Shown: positions 1-8,387, counted from the stretch's first letter. The stretch: 21,195 nt of DNA from CAYXVF01 sp964468125 (GCA_964468125.1 CAYXVF010000102.1:1-21195), one strand, 5' to 3'. The notes: generated from the letters alone by a model not told the origin. A program made the numbers and translations.

Positions 1-1271
1 TCGCGCGCGATGGCGAGCCCCAGGACCGTCCCCGTCCGCCGGGCGTGCTGGCCTCGTTGAAAACGCTCGAAGACGACCGAACGTTCGGCCTCCGGGATCC
101 CCTCCCCCTCATCGCTCACGACCACCAGCGTGAAACGCCCGCGGGACTCCGCCTCCACGCGAACCCGGCCGCCGCCGTGGCGAACCGCGTTGTCTGCGAG
201 ATTCAAGAGAATGCGTTCCACCGCCTCCGGGTCCGCACACGCCGTCACCGTCTCCGGGATCGCGACCTCGATGGTCGCTCCGTTTTCCTTCGCGAGGCCA
301 TCGAGCGTCTTCGCGATGTTCTCCGCGAGCGGCGCGAGCCCGAAACGCTCCGTGCAACCCGCGTGACCGGCGACCTCGATCGCTTCGAGCTCGAGCAAGT
401 CGTCCACGAGTTTCCCGATCCGGAGAGAGTTTCGGTGAATGATCTCGAGAAACTCGGAGCTCGTCTCGGGTTTGACCGAGGGGTTCAGAAGCGTCTCGGC
501 ATAGCCGCGGATAGAGGTGACTGGGGTGCGTAGCTCGTGGGCGACGTTGGCAAGAAACTGCCTGCGTCGCTCGTCCGTGCGGCGTAGCTCGTTGGCCGCA
601 TCTCGAAGGGTTGCCGTGAGCACGCCCACCTCGTCGCTCGACCCGACGGGCAGGGGCGCATCGTACTCGCCGGCGCCTACTCGACGCGCATAGGCGATCG
701 CGACGTTGAGACGGCGCGTCAGCGGGATCGCCACCAGGGCGGCCAGCGCGAGGGCGAGAAGCACCGAGAGCCCGCCGGTGACCGCGAGCTGCTGACGAAC
801 CTCGGACTTCGTCTCTTCGATTTCACCGATAGGAAAGCCGAGACGGATCACCGCCTGGTTTGGAGCTGGAACCGCCACGAAGCGTACGGGCCCCTTCGCG
901 ATTGACGAGAAGCGGGTGTAGTGCTGCACCTCCCCCTTGCGCGCGGTTTCCGCCACCACCCCCCGGTCGTCGTCGACGGCGTCGGCGAGGAGCGCCTCGT
1001 CGTTCGATTCACCGATCGCCTCGGATCGCTCATCAAAAACGGTCACCCGCGCGCCGACAACGCCGGAGAGCCGGCGCGCCAGGCGGTTTGGGTGCCCCGC
1101 CCCCTCGAGCCATTGGGTCAGCGCCAGGCCCTGGGACTCGAGGCGTGCGTCGAGCTGGGCAGACATGCGGTCGGACACCGATCGCTCGACTACGATCAGG
1201 GTCACCGCACTCACGGTCAACGCAACGGCGACGTGACTCGCGAGGAGCTTGATGCGAAAGGGGACGGTCAC
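1..1271 (-). CDS. PhoR-like membrane sensor histidine kinase, C-terminus cut off by the window edge
   Basis: This is an inner-membrane sensor kinase that would phosphorylate a partner response regulator, probably the one encoded divergently at 1301. Reading leftward from GTG at 1271 gives 423 codons without a stop to the window edge. Visible in order are: TM1 (about residues 8-28), a periplasmic segment of about 130 residues, TM2 (about 162-184), a HAMP-like linker (185-232), the H-box FLANVAHELRTP with His245, the N-box RILLNLADNAVRHGG (353-367), the G1 box DEGEGIPE (387-394), the F-box FERFQRG (401-407), and the start of the G2 box. The G2 box reads GTVLGL rather than the usual GTGLGL. The final few dozen residues lie outside the window. 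The start is inferred, because the nearby ATG is out of frame and meets a stop at once. Family assignment is firm; the signal sensed is unknown. Confidence 0.9.
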   Translation of the reverse strand, partial: MTVPFRIKLLASHVAVALTVSAVTLIVVERSVSDRMSAQLDARLESQGLALTQWLEGAGHPNRLARRLSGVVGARVTVFDERSEAIGESNDEALLADAVDDDRGVVAETARKGEVQHYTRFSSIAKGPVRFVAVPAPNQAVIRLGFPIGEIEETKSEVRQQLAVTGGLSVLLALALAALVAIPLTRRLNVAIAYARRVGAGEYDAPLPVGSSDEVGVLTATLRDAANELRRTDERRRQFLANVAHELRTPVTSIRGYAETLLNPSVKPETSSEFLEIIHRNSLRIGKLVDDLLELEAIEVAGHAGCTERFGLAPLAENIAKTLDGLAKENGATIEVAIPETVTACADPEAVERILLNLADNAVRHGGGRVRVEAESRGRFTLVVVSDEGEGIPEAERSVVFERFQRGQHARRTGTVLGLAIAR

Positions 1272-1300
1272 GAGATACCCATGGTAGTGTTGAGCCCGAA

Positions 1301-1999
1301 ATGAGCGATCGAGTCCTCGTCGTCGACGATGAGCCCGACGTGTGCCAACTTCTTTCCTATAACCTAGGTGAGGCTGGCTTCGACGTCGAAACCGCGTCTT
1401 CCGCCGCTGAAGCGCTCATCGCTGCCGCGCGACAGCCGCCAGCGGTGATGGTCTTGGACGTCGGGCTACCGGACATGTCGGGCTACGAGCTGTGCCAGCA
1501 GCTGCGTCGGGACGCGAGCCTGGGCTCCATCGGCGTGCTGATGCTCACAGCCCTGGGGGCCGACGAGGATCGGATCAGCGGACTCGAGGCCGGCGCTGAT
1601 GATTACGTCGTCAAACCATTCAATTTGCAGGAGGTGGTGCTCCGGGTACGGGCGCTGGTGCGACGGATCGCCGAGACGCGCGAGGCGCAGGTCGCTACCC
1701 CGGGCAGTCCTCTGCGCTGCGGCGAGCTGCTCCTCGACCCGGCCACCCACGAGGTCTCCGCCGAAGGCGAGCGTTTGGAGCTGCGTCCGCTCGAGTTCAA
1801 GCTCTTGGCTACGCTCATGGCTGAGCCCGGACGCGTCTTCACCCGAGACGAGCTGCTTCGCACCGTATGGATGCTCGAGCACGGTGGATCTCCGCGGACG
1901 GTGGATGCACACGTGCGTCGGCTCCGAAAGAATCTCCGGGACTACGCGGATACCGTGGAAACCGTTCCGGGCTTCGGATATCGCGCGCGATCGGACTGA
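1301..1999 (+). CDS. PhoB/OmpR-family response regulator
   Basis: A 232-residue two-domain transcription factor. The receiver domain (about 1-122) has the acidic pair D9/D10 and E11, phospho-acceptor Asp53 in VLDVGLPD, Thr83 in MLTA and Lys105 in VVKPF. The C-terminal winged helix (about 135-230) has the typical LRPLEFKLL start and the recognition-helix stretch RTVDAHVRRLRKNL, very like PhoB. It ends with the ETVPGFGYR wing. Its likely role is to bind direct-repeat operators when phosphorylated by the kinase encoded on the opposite strand. Only 29 bp (1272-1300) separate the two start codons, so promoters must lie partly inside the coding regions. No strong Shine-Dalgarno sequence precedes the ATG. 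PhoB is the closest family I recognise, but other OmpR-type regulators cannot be excluded. Confidence 0.9.
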   Translation: MSDRVLVVDDEPDVCQLLSYNLGEAGFDVETASSAAEALIAAARQPPAVMVLDVGLPDMSGYELCQQLRRDASLGSIGVLMLTALGADEDRISGLEAGADDYVVKPFNLQEVVLRVRALVRRIAETREAQVATPGSPLRCGELLLDPATHEVSAEGERLELRPLEFKLLATLMAEPGRVFTRDELLRTVWMLEHGGSPRTVDAHVRRLRKNLRDYADTVETVPGFGYRARSD

Positions 2000-2050
2000 A
2001 CCTGTTGCCTAAGATGCTCTCGAGCGCGATGGTGGTGCAGGGGGTGGGCC

Positions 2051-4768
2051 ATGTTACGTCCCGCGATATGCCTTCTCGTCTCCTCTCTCATCTTCATGTC
2101 CTGCGGCTCGGGAGATCCGCCCACGGAAGCCGATGAGCTTCCCGCCGACGTGATAGAGTACGAGCTTCTCGACAGCACCATTCAGCTCGACAGCGCGGCC
2201 ACCGGTGCGCTCGTCTCCATGGACGACGACTTCACCCTACGGTTCAGCAGCGTCCCAGCATCCCTCGAGACGCTCGAGCCGAAGCAGGTGTTGCTCGTAT
2301 CTCCTACGTCGGCGACACCGAGTGGCTTGCTGCTTCTCGTCACGGAGGTCGAGGAGGCGGGTAGTGAGCTGATTGTCCGCGGTGGTCCCGCTCCGCTTCA
2401 GATGGCCTTCGAGCGCCTGAAGATTCGCGCCACGCGAAGAGTCACTGGAATCGACGACAACACACCAGAGCTCATTGGCCCCGGAGGACAGAGACAAAGC
2501 CTGCAACAAGCACTAACCCTCCCGGGGCAAATCGTCGGGGACCTCGACTTCTTCTTGTTCAACGGCGATGGCGACCCGGACACGCTCGACGACCAAGCGC
2601 GGGTTACCGGAAAGCTCGGCGGCGGCTTCGAGTTTACGATCGGCATCGAATTCGATTGGAAGGGTCTTCTCACGACCCCCCTCGAAGCGCTCGAATGCGG
2701 CTTCAACGCCATCACCGATCGTGGCTGCGATCCGAAGGACTTGATCCCCGACGTCGGTCTCGACTTTGACGTCGACGCGAACGCGATCGCCAACTTCGAT
2801 GTGAAAGGCGCTGCCTTCCGCGGATTCAGCGAAGAGTACGTGATCGGCACGCTCCCCCTCGGGCTCATCCCGCTCCCACCGGTTTGGTTCAAAGCGGACG
2901 TAGTGGTCCTCGCGCATCTGGAAGGCGAGGCCTCGAGCCAATTCGAGCTCTCCGCCGGTGCGACCGCGACGATGAGTCTCGGCACGAGTATCAGCACAAA
3001 GGACGGGATCGATTTGCGTGGACCGACGTCGGACTTTACGACCGAAGAAACAGTGGCACGCGCGACGCTCCGCGCCCGTGCCTACGTCGACATCGGCCCG
3101 GAGCTGAAGCTCAAGATCTACGGAATCGCTGGACCAAAAGCGGGAATCTTTGCCTTCGCCGAGCTAAACGCAAACAACGACCAAAACCCTTGCTATACAT
3201 TCAGTGGCGGACTGAAGGGAGAGGCAGGAATCGAGGTCACACTCCCAGACCTGCCCCTGATCGGCACGATAAAGATCTTCGACTGGGAGGACGAGTTTCC
3301 CCTCATTCCGGAGAGGACATTTCTCGAGGGTGACTGCGAGCTCGTCGGAGGCCCCGGCGCTTCTCCGATTCTGGATCCTGTGAGCGACGACGGGGGCTGG
3401 GCCGGCGACCCACGGGAGGCGGTGTTCCAGGCACCGGCTTTCGACCCCTGGGCGATCTCATTCAATGAGGTCGTCGACGAGCATCCGGTGGAGGCTTTCA
3501 ACGCCCAGGTGGAATGGACCGATCTCACCCCGACCATCGACGGACGCTTCGTCATCGCTGGCTCGGACGTGATCGCCCTGAGCAAAGTAGACCGCGATGG
3601 CAACCTCCTCTGGGCGCGCAGCTATGAGGCGGTCGAGAACTGGCCCGACAGTTTCATCAACGAGGTCATGGTGGGGCGCACGGTCCAAGGCACGAGCCCC
3701 GACCTGTGGGTGGTTGGTCACCCCTACGTCGTGATGAAGGTGACTCAAGACGGGGCCTTGCGTTGGGCGCAACGTTTCCTGCCGCCGGACACGAGCGATC
3801 GCTGGTTGCGCTTCACTGGCGCCGCGGAGGCACCGGACGGTGGTCTCTACGTCGCGGGCAACTACGGCGACGACTCGACCACCCAGAGCGCGACCGATGC
3901 GTGGCTCCTTCGTCTCGACCGCAACGGCGAGGTCCTGTGGTCCAAGCGTTTCGGCGACCCTATGATCGGCGACATGCTCCGCAGCGCGGTCGCCTACCCG
4001 GACGGCGGAGTCGTGGTCACGGGCAGCCGCTACGACGATGTGGCGGTGGATTGGTGGCCGTGGGTCGCGCGATTCGCTCCCGACGGGACACTGGTCTTCG
4101 CCCGCCACTACCCGGTGTGCGGAACATTAGGTGGAGAGGCGCACGCGGTGACCGCAGTCATCGCCGACGACGGGGACATCCTCTTGGGCGGAGGCGGTAT
4201 TGGAAACTCCGGTCGTGCGAGCGTGGTGATGAAGGTGAACCCCACGGCGGGTGACATCGCCTTCACTGGGATCGAGACGGTCGCGAGCGGCTTGGGTCTC
4301 GTCCTCACCGAGCTCGCGCCTCTGCCCACCACCGGCTACCTCGGCGTAGGGACGTACGATGGCTTTTCCGCGGGCGAAGACTTCTGGGTGGGCGGACTCA
4401 GCGGCCTTGCGGAAATCCTGTGGGCGGTGCGCATCGGCGGAACGGATCTGCCGGAAACGGACGAGCGCGAGAATGACGCCTATCCGGCCGTGGTACTCAC
4501 GAAGGATGGGGGTGCGATCGTCGCCGGCGCTTCACAAGGGTTCGGCGAAGACGGCATTTTGGTCGTCAAGGTCCCGGCGAAGGACGGTGCAATCACATTC
4601 AGCGGTGCCACCAACGCGACGACGTCCAGTCTCGGCGGAACCGGCGACGGCATCTGTCTGGGCGACGAGACGTGGGCGATTTCCCCCGTGGACCTCGAGG
4701 TGGAGAAGACCGATCAACCCCTCACCGTGGTCCCGGTCACCCGTACCGTCACGACTCACACGCCCTGA
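2051..4768 (+). CDS. Large lipoprotein with C-terminal beta-propeller-like repeats
   Basis: A 905-residue exported protein of unknown function. The N-terminus has a short charged start, a hydrophobic stretch and FMSC at residues 15-18, followed by a Gly/Asp/Pro-rich linker. This looks like a lipoprotein signal with Cys18 as the acylated residue, although Phe-Met-Ser is not an ideal lipobox. Residues about 30-430 are beta-rich with no family I recognise. From about 500 to 855 a motif of the type hydrophobic-x-D-x-x-G-x-L-x-W recurs, for example VDRDGNLLW (513), VTQDGALRW (564), LDRNGEVLW (622) and FAPDGTLVF (675). Each copy is preceded by a GGxxVxG-like strand, as in SBBP/PQQ-like propeller blades. 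The ATG follows a GGGGTGGG purine run. The 3' end overlaps the convergent modC by 13 bp. A surface binding or scaffold role is a guess. Confidence 0.85.
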   Translation: MLRPAICLLVSSLIFMSCGSGDPPTEADELPADVIEYELLDSTIQLDSAATGALVSMDDDFTLRFSSVPASLETLEPKQVLLVSPTSATPSGLLLLVTEVEEAGSELIVRGGPAPLQMAFERLKIRATRRVTGIDDNTPELIGPGGQRQSLQQALTLPGQIVGDLDFFLFNGDGDPDTLDDQARVTGKLGGGFEFTIGIEFDWKGLLTTPLEALECGFNAITDRGCDPKDLIPDVGLDFDVDANAIANFDVKGAAFRGFSEEYVIGTLPLGLIPLPPVWFKADVVVLAHLEGEASSQFELSAGATATMSLGTSISTKDGIDLRGPTSDFTTEETVARATLRARAYVDIGPELKLKIYGIAGPKAGIFAFAELNANNDQNPCYTFSGGLKGEAGIEVTLPDLPLIGTIKIFDWEDEFPLIPERTFLEGDCELVGGPGASPILDPVSDDGGWAGDPREAVFQAPAFDPWAISFNEVVDEHPVEAFNAQVEWTDLTPTIDGRFVIAGSDVIALSKVDRDGNLLWARSYEAVENWPDSFINEVMVGRTVQGTSPDLWVVGHPYVVMKVTQDGALRWAQRFLPPDTSDRWLRFTGAAEAPDGGLYVAGNYGDDSTTQSATDAWLLRLDRNGEVLWSKRFGDPMIGDMLRSAVAYPDGGVVVTGSRYDDVAVDWWPWVARFAPDGTLVFARHYPVCGTLGGEAHAVTAVIADDGDILLGGGGIGNSGRASVVMKVNPTAGDIAFTGIETVASGLGLVLTELAPLPTTGYLGVGTYDGFSAGEDFWVGGLSGLAEILWAVRIGGTDLPETDERENDAYPAVVLTKDGGAIVAGASQGFGEDGILVVKVPAKDGAITFSGATNATTSSLGGTGDGICLGDETWAISPVDLEVEKTDQPLTVVPVTRTVTTHTP

Positions 4769-5466
4769 GACGGCTCGGAGGCGAAGAGGTCGTGCACGAA
4801 TTCGGTCGCGGGCGAGGAAGCGATCTCGTCGCAGCTGCCCACTTGAACGATCCGCCCCTGCTCGATCACGGCGACCCGCTGGCCGAGCGCGAACACGTCT
4901 TCACGTTCATGGGAGACCACGACCGCCGGGATATCGAGCTCCCCGAGGATCTCGGCGATGAAACCTCGGACGCGCTTGCGGGCCGTCTGATCCAGTGCCG
5001 CCATCGGCTCATCGAGCAGCAGCAAACGCGGCTCCGGCGCTAGGGCACGGGCGAGGGCGACCCGCTGGGATTCACCGCCCGAGAGAACCGCCGCCTTTCG
5101 ATCCGCAACACGGGCTACGTCGAGGTGCTCCATCAACTCCCCGATGTCCCGGGAAGATCCGGGCCGCAGGCCGAACTCGACGTTCTCGCGCGCGGTCATG
5201 TGCGGAAAGAGTGCGTAGCTCTGCGGAACGTATCCGATCCGGCGCTCCTCGATCGGCACGCTGATCCCCGACTGCGCATCGAAGAGCACGTGCTCTCCCA
5301 CGCGAATGGATCCGCTGCTGGGCTTCATGACCCCGAGGATGCACTTGAGGAGCGAGCTCTTGCCCGAGCCATTCGGTCCAACGATCAGGGTCGTTCCGTC
5401 GAGCGCGTCGAGCTTCACTTGCAGATCAAAGTCGCCGGCCCGCGCCGAGATATCGAGGGTGAGCAC
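4756..5466 (-). CDS. modC: Molybdate ABC transporter ATP-binding protein, short form
   Basis: The ATPase subunit of a molybdate-type importer, working on the cytoplasmic face of the ModB dimer. The 236 residues contain Walker A GPNGSGKS (30-37), Q-loop VPQ (Gln82), signature LSGGESQ (128-134), Walker B LLLLDEP (148-154) and switch His186. I chose the GTG at 5466 over an upstream in-frame start at 5538 for two reasons: it lies 1 bp after the modB stop, and it has a GGGGGAG ribosome site five bases ahead, whereas the longer N-terminus is only the modB 3' end read in another frame. E. coli ModC is about 350 residues; this one ends soon after the ATPase core and lacks the C-terminal TOBE/Mop molybdate-binding domain. 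It is the last gene of modABC and runs tail-to-tail into the lipoprotein gene. Confidence 0.9.
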   Translation of the reverse strand: MLTLDISARAGDFDLQVKLDALDGTTLIVGPNGSGKSSLLKCILGVMKPSSGSIRVGEHVLFDAQSGISVPIEERRIGYVPQSYALFPHMTARENVEFGLRPGSSRDIGELMEHLDVARVADRKAAVLSGGESQRVALARALAPEPRLLLLDEPMAALDQTARKRVRGFIAEILGELDIPAVVVSHEREDVFALGQRVAVIEQGRIVQVGSCDEIASSPATEFVHDLFASEPSQGV

Positions 5467-5467
5467 T

Positions 5468-6244
5468 TCAGCTCCCCCGACGGCCGAGAGCAAAGAGCAG
5501 AGTGAAGGCGAGCACGACGAGAATGGCCGACATTGCACGCGCCGCCCGCATGTCCGATTCGAAGGTCGAGTAGACCGCGAGGGTCAGGGTCTGCGTCTCG
5601 CCGCGCAGGTTGCCGGCGAACATCAGCGTGGCGCCGAACTCACCGAGGGCGCGGGCCCAGGCCATGCCCGCGCCGCTGAGCAGCCCCGCCGCCGCGCCGG
5701 GGATCGCGACGCGATGAAAGAGTCGCATGGGCGAGGCGCCGAGCGTTCGGGCGACCACGATCTGCTCCGCGTCCACCCGCCGGAACGCGGCGATCGCGGC
5801 CTGCAGAAAGAACGGAGCGGAGACGAAGACTTCCGCGAGAATCACCGCTGAGGTCGTGAACGGGATCGACACTCCAATCTCCGCCAGCCAAGCACCGAGC
5901 ACGCCTCGGCGCCCAAAGACGAGGAGCAGAGCCACCCCGGCCACCGCCGGTGGAAGGACCGCGGGCAAGCGAAGCAGGGTTTCCGCGTCCCGCACCCACC
6001 GCTCGGGTCGTTGGCTGACCACCCAGGCGAGCGGCGTGCCGAGCACCACGACGATCAGCAAGCTCGTGAGCGTGGTGTAGACACTCAGACGCACCGCGGG
6101 CCATACCGCGGGGTGGGTGAGCCCGGCCAAGAGCTCGCTCGGCGACAGGGTGAAGACGAGGGCAGCCACCGGGAGGAGCAAGAAGAGCACGAGAAGAGCG
6201 GCGCTCACTCCAACCGCGAAGGACCAGATTCGACGCTCAAACAT
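5468..6244 (-). CDS. modB: Molybdate ABC transporter permease
   Basis: The membrane-spanning subunit of the molybdate-type importer. The 258 residues contain about five to six hydrophobic segments, starting with one at about 8-31. The cytoplasmic EAA loop that contacts the ATPase is clear at 165-184 (ARTLGASPMRLFHRVAIPG), followed by the ALGEFGATLMFAGN stretch typical of ModB/CysT-type permeases. ATG at 6244 lies 9 bp downstream of the modA stop with GAGG as ribosome site. The stop is 1 bp from the modC GTG, so the three genes form a tight operon. Neighbouring ModA and ModC homologues support molybdate or tungstate rather than sulfate as substrate. Confidence 0.92.
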   Translation of the reverse strand: MFERRIWSFAVGVSAALLVLFLLLPVAALVFTLSPSELLAGLTHPAVWPAVRLSVYTTLTSLLIVVVLGTPLAWVVSQRPERWVRDAETLLRLPAVLPPAVAGVALLLVFGRRGVLGAWLAEIGVSIPFTTSAVILAEVFVSAPFFLQAAIAAFRRVDAEQIVVARTLGASPMRLFHRVAIPGAAAGLLSGAGMAWARALGEFGATLMFAGNLRGETQTLTLAVYSTFESDMRAARAMSAILVVLAFTLLFALGRRGS

Positions 6245-6253
6245 GGAGCCTCG

Positions 6254-7033
6254 CTAGCGGCTCAAGGCACTCATTCCGGCGGTCCCGGAGCCGAAGCCGA
6301 GCTCGTACAGGCGCCGTTGCCCCTCAGCCGAGCTCACCCACGCGGTGAAGCGTGCGCCGAGCTCGGAACCGGTAACCGTTCCGATCGGATAGGTCGCACG
6401 AACGTTGAGCTCGGAGGGGATCTCAATCACGGGCAGTCCTGCTGCCGCAGCGTCGGTCGCATACACCAATGCCGCATCGGCCTCGCCCAGAACCACCTTT
6501 TGCAGCGTAGCGCGCACGTCGTTCTCACGAGACACGACGTTGCCGTACACCGCGCTGACAAACGCGTGACCGTGCGAGTCGCGCGCCTTCGCCAGAACCC
6601 GCGCCGCGTAAGCGCCGGCGGGAACCTCCTCACCGGCGAGCACGATCCGCTCCGCCTGTGCGAGGTCTTCAAACTTCTCGATCCGCGCTGGGTTGTCTTC
6701 GGGAACCGCGATCACGAGCGCGTTGCTCGCGAAGACGTGCGAGACTCCGACCAAGCCCGCACGATGCAGGGCTTCCATGTGTTTTGGGTTTGCGGACGCG
6801 AAGACATCGGCGCGAGCGCCGTTCTCGAGCTGAGTCCGAAGGCTCTGGCTCCCGGCGAAGTTCAGCTTCACCCGCAGTCCCGGATGCGACGCCTCGAAAT
6901 CGGTGGCCATCGCTTGGAATGCGTCGGTCAGGGAGGCTGCGGCGAACACGGTGATCGACTCTTGGTCGGCATTCGCCGGTGCGCACGCGGCGGCGGTCAG
7001 AGCGACTATGGACAGGAGAATTTTTCGCAGCAC
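6254..7033 (-). CDS. modA: Molybdate-binding periplasmic protein
   Basis: The substrate-binding protein of the molybdate-type importer. The 259 residues begin with a signal peptide (VLRKILLSIVALTAAACA). Cys17 could be a lipoprotein cysteine, but the -3 residue is Ala rather than Leu, and an ANA-D signal peptidase I site follows, so the form of export is open. The mature part starts with the ModA hallmark ITVFAAASLTDAF and continues with FAGSQSLRTQLENGARADVFASANPKHM, a strong match to the oxyanion-binding lobe. The GTG start at 7033 is supported by AGAGG at 7041-7045. It is the first gene of modABC; three TGTC-type direct repeats lie 45-78 bp upstream. Confidence 0.93.
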   Translation of the reverse strand: MLRKILLSIVALTAAACAPANADQESITVFAAASLTDAFQAMATDFEASHPGLRVKLNFAGSQSLRTQLENGARADVFASANPKHMEALHRAGLVGVSHVFASNALVIAVPEDNPARIEKFEDLAQAERIVLAGEEVPAGAYAARVLAKARDSHGHAFVSAVYGNVVSRENDVRATLQKVVLGEADAALVYATDAAAAGLPVIEIPSELNVRATYPIGTVTGSELGARFTAWVSSAEGQRRLYELGFGSGTAGMSALSR

Positions 7034-7077
7034 CGGACAACCTCTACGTTCTCAATTGAAGCGAAAAGGCGACCTAG

Positions 7078-7110
7078 AGCAACGACAGGGTGATGACATA
7101 TCGATGACAT
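7078..7110 (-). promoter_or_regulatory. Candidate Pho-box-like triple direct repeat upstream of modA
   Basis: On the minus strand three 11-bp units follow one another exactly: ATGTCATCGAT, ATGTCATCACC and CTGTCGTTGCT. They share TGTC at 11-bp period. The E. coli Pho box is two such units, CTGTCAT-A/T-rich-CTGTCA, so spacing and core agree. The box ends 45 bp before the modA start codon. A PhoB-like regulator is encoded in the same window. No convincing -10 hexamer could be fixed. The repeat is seen directly; the PhoB assignment is inference. Confidence 0.5.
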
Positions 7111-7151
7111 CGCACCTTTCCCTTCATTTGCCCGGAATTCCGCGAATAACC

Positions 7152-8387
7152 CTAGAATGCCCGGCTGGAGGCGTCCGCGAGGTCCGTTCGAGTCTTGGGC
7201 GTCGAGCCGTCGTGATCGGCAGGGATCAGCTCCGGATGGTCGAGGAGCCGGCGGACCATTTGATAGTGTACGCGTAAGCCGACCTCGAGCGCCTCGTCCG
7301 GGAATACGAAGGCGGGAGTGTGCAAGGCAGGGGCTTCTTCCCCAACCCCGAGTCCGAACAGCACGATCGGACAAACGCGTCCGAAATGCCCAAAGTCCTC
7401 GGACCAGCGGAAGGCCTGCTGCAACTCGACCACGGCGATCCCGGAGGCTTCGCACTCCTCCACGAGCAGGCGCGTCAGCTCCGGATCGTTGCGCGTGTCG
7501 GGAAACCCTTCGCGCCATTCAATCTCCACGTCGAGCCCAGCCTCACTCGCGAGCTGGCGCGCCCGTCGCTCTGCTTCATCGCAGAGGACGCGGAGAGATT
7601 CCGATGAGCCCGCGCGCAAGGTTGCCCAGAGCTCACCGAAGCCGGGAGTCGTCCCGAAGGATTCGCGCCCCAGCACCGCGTGCGTCACGGTTGCTAGGCG
7701 ATAGGGTCTGTCTTCGAGCTTCGCATGACCGAGCTCTGGAACCTCATCCATCAGACGTGCGATCGCGGAGCGCGGCGAGCGGGCCTTCTCCGGCTCACCC
7801 GCATGCGAATCCTTGCCGTGATACACGACGCGCATGCCGACGGAGGCACTCGCGAAGCCATGGGCTCGGGTTACGACTGCGCCAAGGGGAAAACCCGGAA
7901 GATTGTGAAGCGCGATGGCTGCGTCAGGTCGAATCTGTTGGAACTGAGGGTCATCAATGATGCGCGCGGCGCCTTCACCGGTCTCCTCCGCCGGTTGAAA
8001 CAGGAGAACGACGCGACCCCTAGAGGGTCTTTCTTGCGCGAAAAGCGGAGCGAGGCCCGCCAGCATCGTCATGTGTGCATCGTGCCCGCAACGGTGCGCG
8101 GTGATCTCCACGGGCTCGCCGGACTCGTCAAAGTCCTCGACCTTCAGCGCATCGAGCTCTGCCCGGACGAGCACGGTCGGTCCCGGTTCCGCTCCTTGAT
8201 AGACTGCCGCCACTCCATGTCCACCGAGGCGCGTGTAGATCGCGTCTGGACTGTAGGCGTGGAGAAATGCCTCGATGATGCTCGCGGTGGTGCTCTCATC
8301 ATTAGCGGGTTCCGGGCACGCATGGAGGCTCGCCCGGAGCGTTCGGAGAATGCTCGCGAGAATGGTGTCGTCGTGAATCGCTTCCAT
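7152..8387 (-). CDS. M20-family metal-dependent amidohydrolase (peptidase M20D-like)
   Basis: A 411-residue enzyme of the N-acyl-amino-acid amidohydrolase/hippurate hydrolase group, which cleaves amide bonds between an acyl or aminoacyl group and an amino acid. Metal and catalytic residues are in place: HRCGHDAH (Cys100, His102), PAEETGEGA (Glu134 as base, Glu135 as ligand), HN at His161, the dimerisation-domain motif SHAGEPE (194-200), and His356 in LHTPAFVFPDE. No signal peptide is visible, so it should be cytoplasmic. The ATG overlaps the symporter stop as TGATG, so translation is probably coupled. The operon with an amino-acid symporter and a sigma-54 activator points to hydrolysis of an imported or internally made conjugate. 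The true substrate cannot be read from sequence. Confidence 0.9.
   Translation of the reverse strand: MEAIHDDTILASILRTLRASLHACPEPANDESTTASIIEAFLHAYSPDAIYTRLGGHGVAAVYQGAEPGPTVLVRAELDALKVEDFDESGEPVEITAHRCGHDAHMTMLAGLAPLFAQERPSRGRVVLLFQPAEETGEGAARIIDDPQFQQIRPDAAIALHNLPGFPLGAVVTRAHGFASASVGMRVVYHGKDSHAGEPEKARSPRSAIARLMDEVPELGHAKLEDRPYRLATVTHAVLGRESFGTTPGFGELWATLRAGSSESLRVLCDEAERRARQLASEAGLDVEIEWREGFPDTRNDPELTRLLVEECEASGIAVVELQQAFRWSEDFGHFGRVCPIVLFGLGVGEEAPALHTPAFVFPDEALEVGLRVHYQMVRRLLDHPELIPADHDGSTPKTRTDLADASSRAF

Noticed and set aside
3458..4108. Minus-strand open frame of 216 codons inside the lipoprotein gene
   Set aside because: It mirrors the propeller-repeat codons of the real gene, has no ribosome site or family match, and is fully embedded.
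5467..5538. N-terminal extension of ModC
   Set aside because: These codons are the modB 3' end read in another frame; the GTG at 5466 directly follows the modB stop and has a GGGGGAG site.
6011..7093. Long plus-strand open frame of 360 codons opposite modA and modB
   Set aside because: It is antisense to two well-recognised transporter genes. Its translation is low-complexity Arg/Gly/His-rich and matches nothing; GC-rich DNA readily gives such shadow frames.
7133..7142. Palindrome CGGAATTCCG after the M20 gene
   Set aside because: Too short, with no U-run for a terminator; palindromes of this size are common in GC-rich DNA.
7034..7151. ModE site or molybdenum-cofactor riboswitch upstream of modA
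   Set aside because: No ModE-type ATCGCTATATA palindrome and no convincing Moco RNA architecture in this 118-bp gap.
7157..7960. Plus-strand open frame of 267 codons opposite the M20 gene
   Set aside because: The M20 gene on the other strand has all its catalytic motifs; this frame is Arg/Pro/Ser-rich noise.
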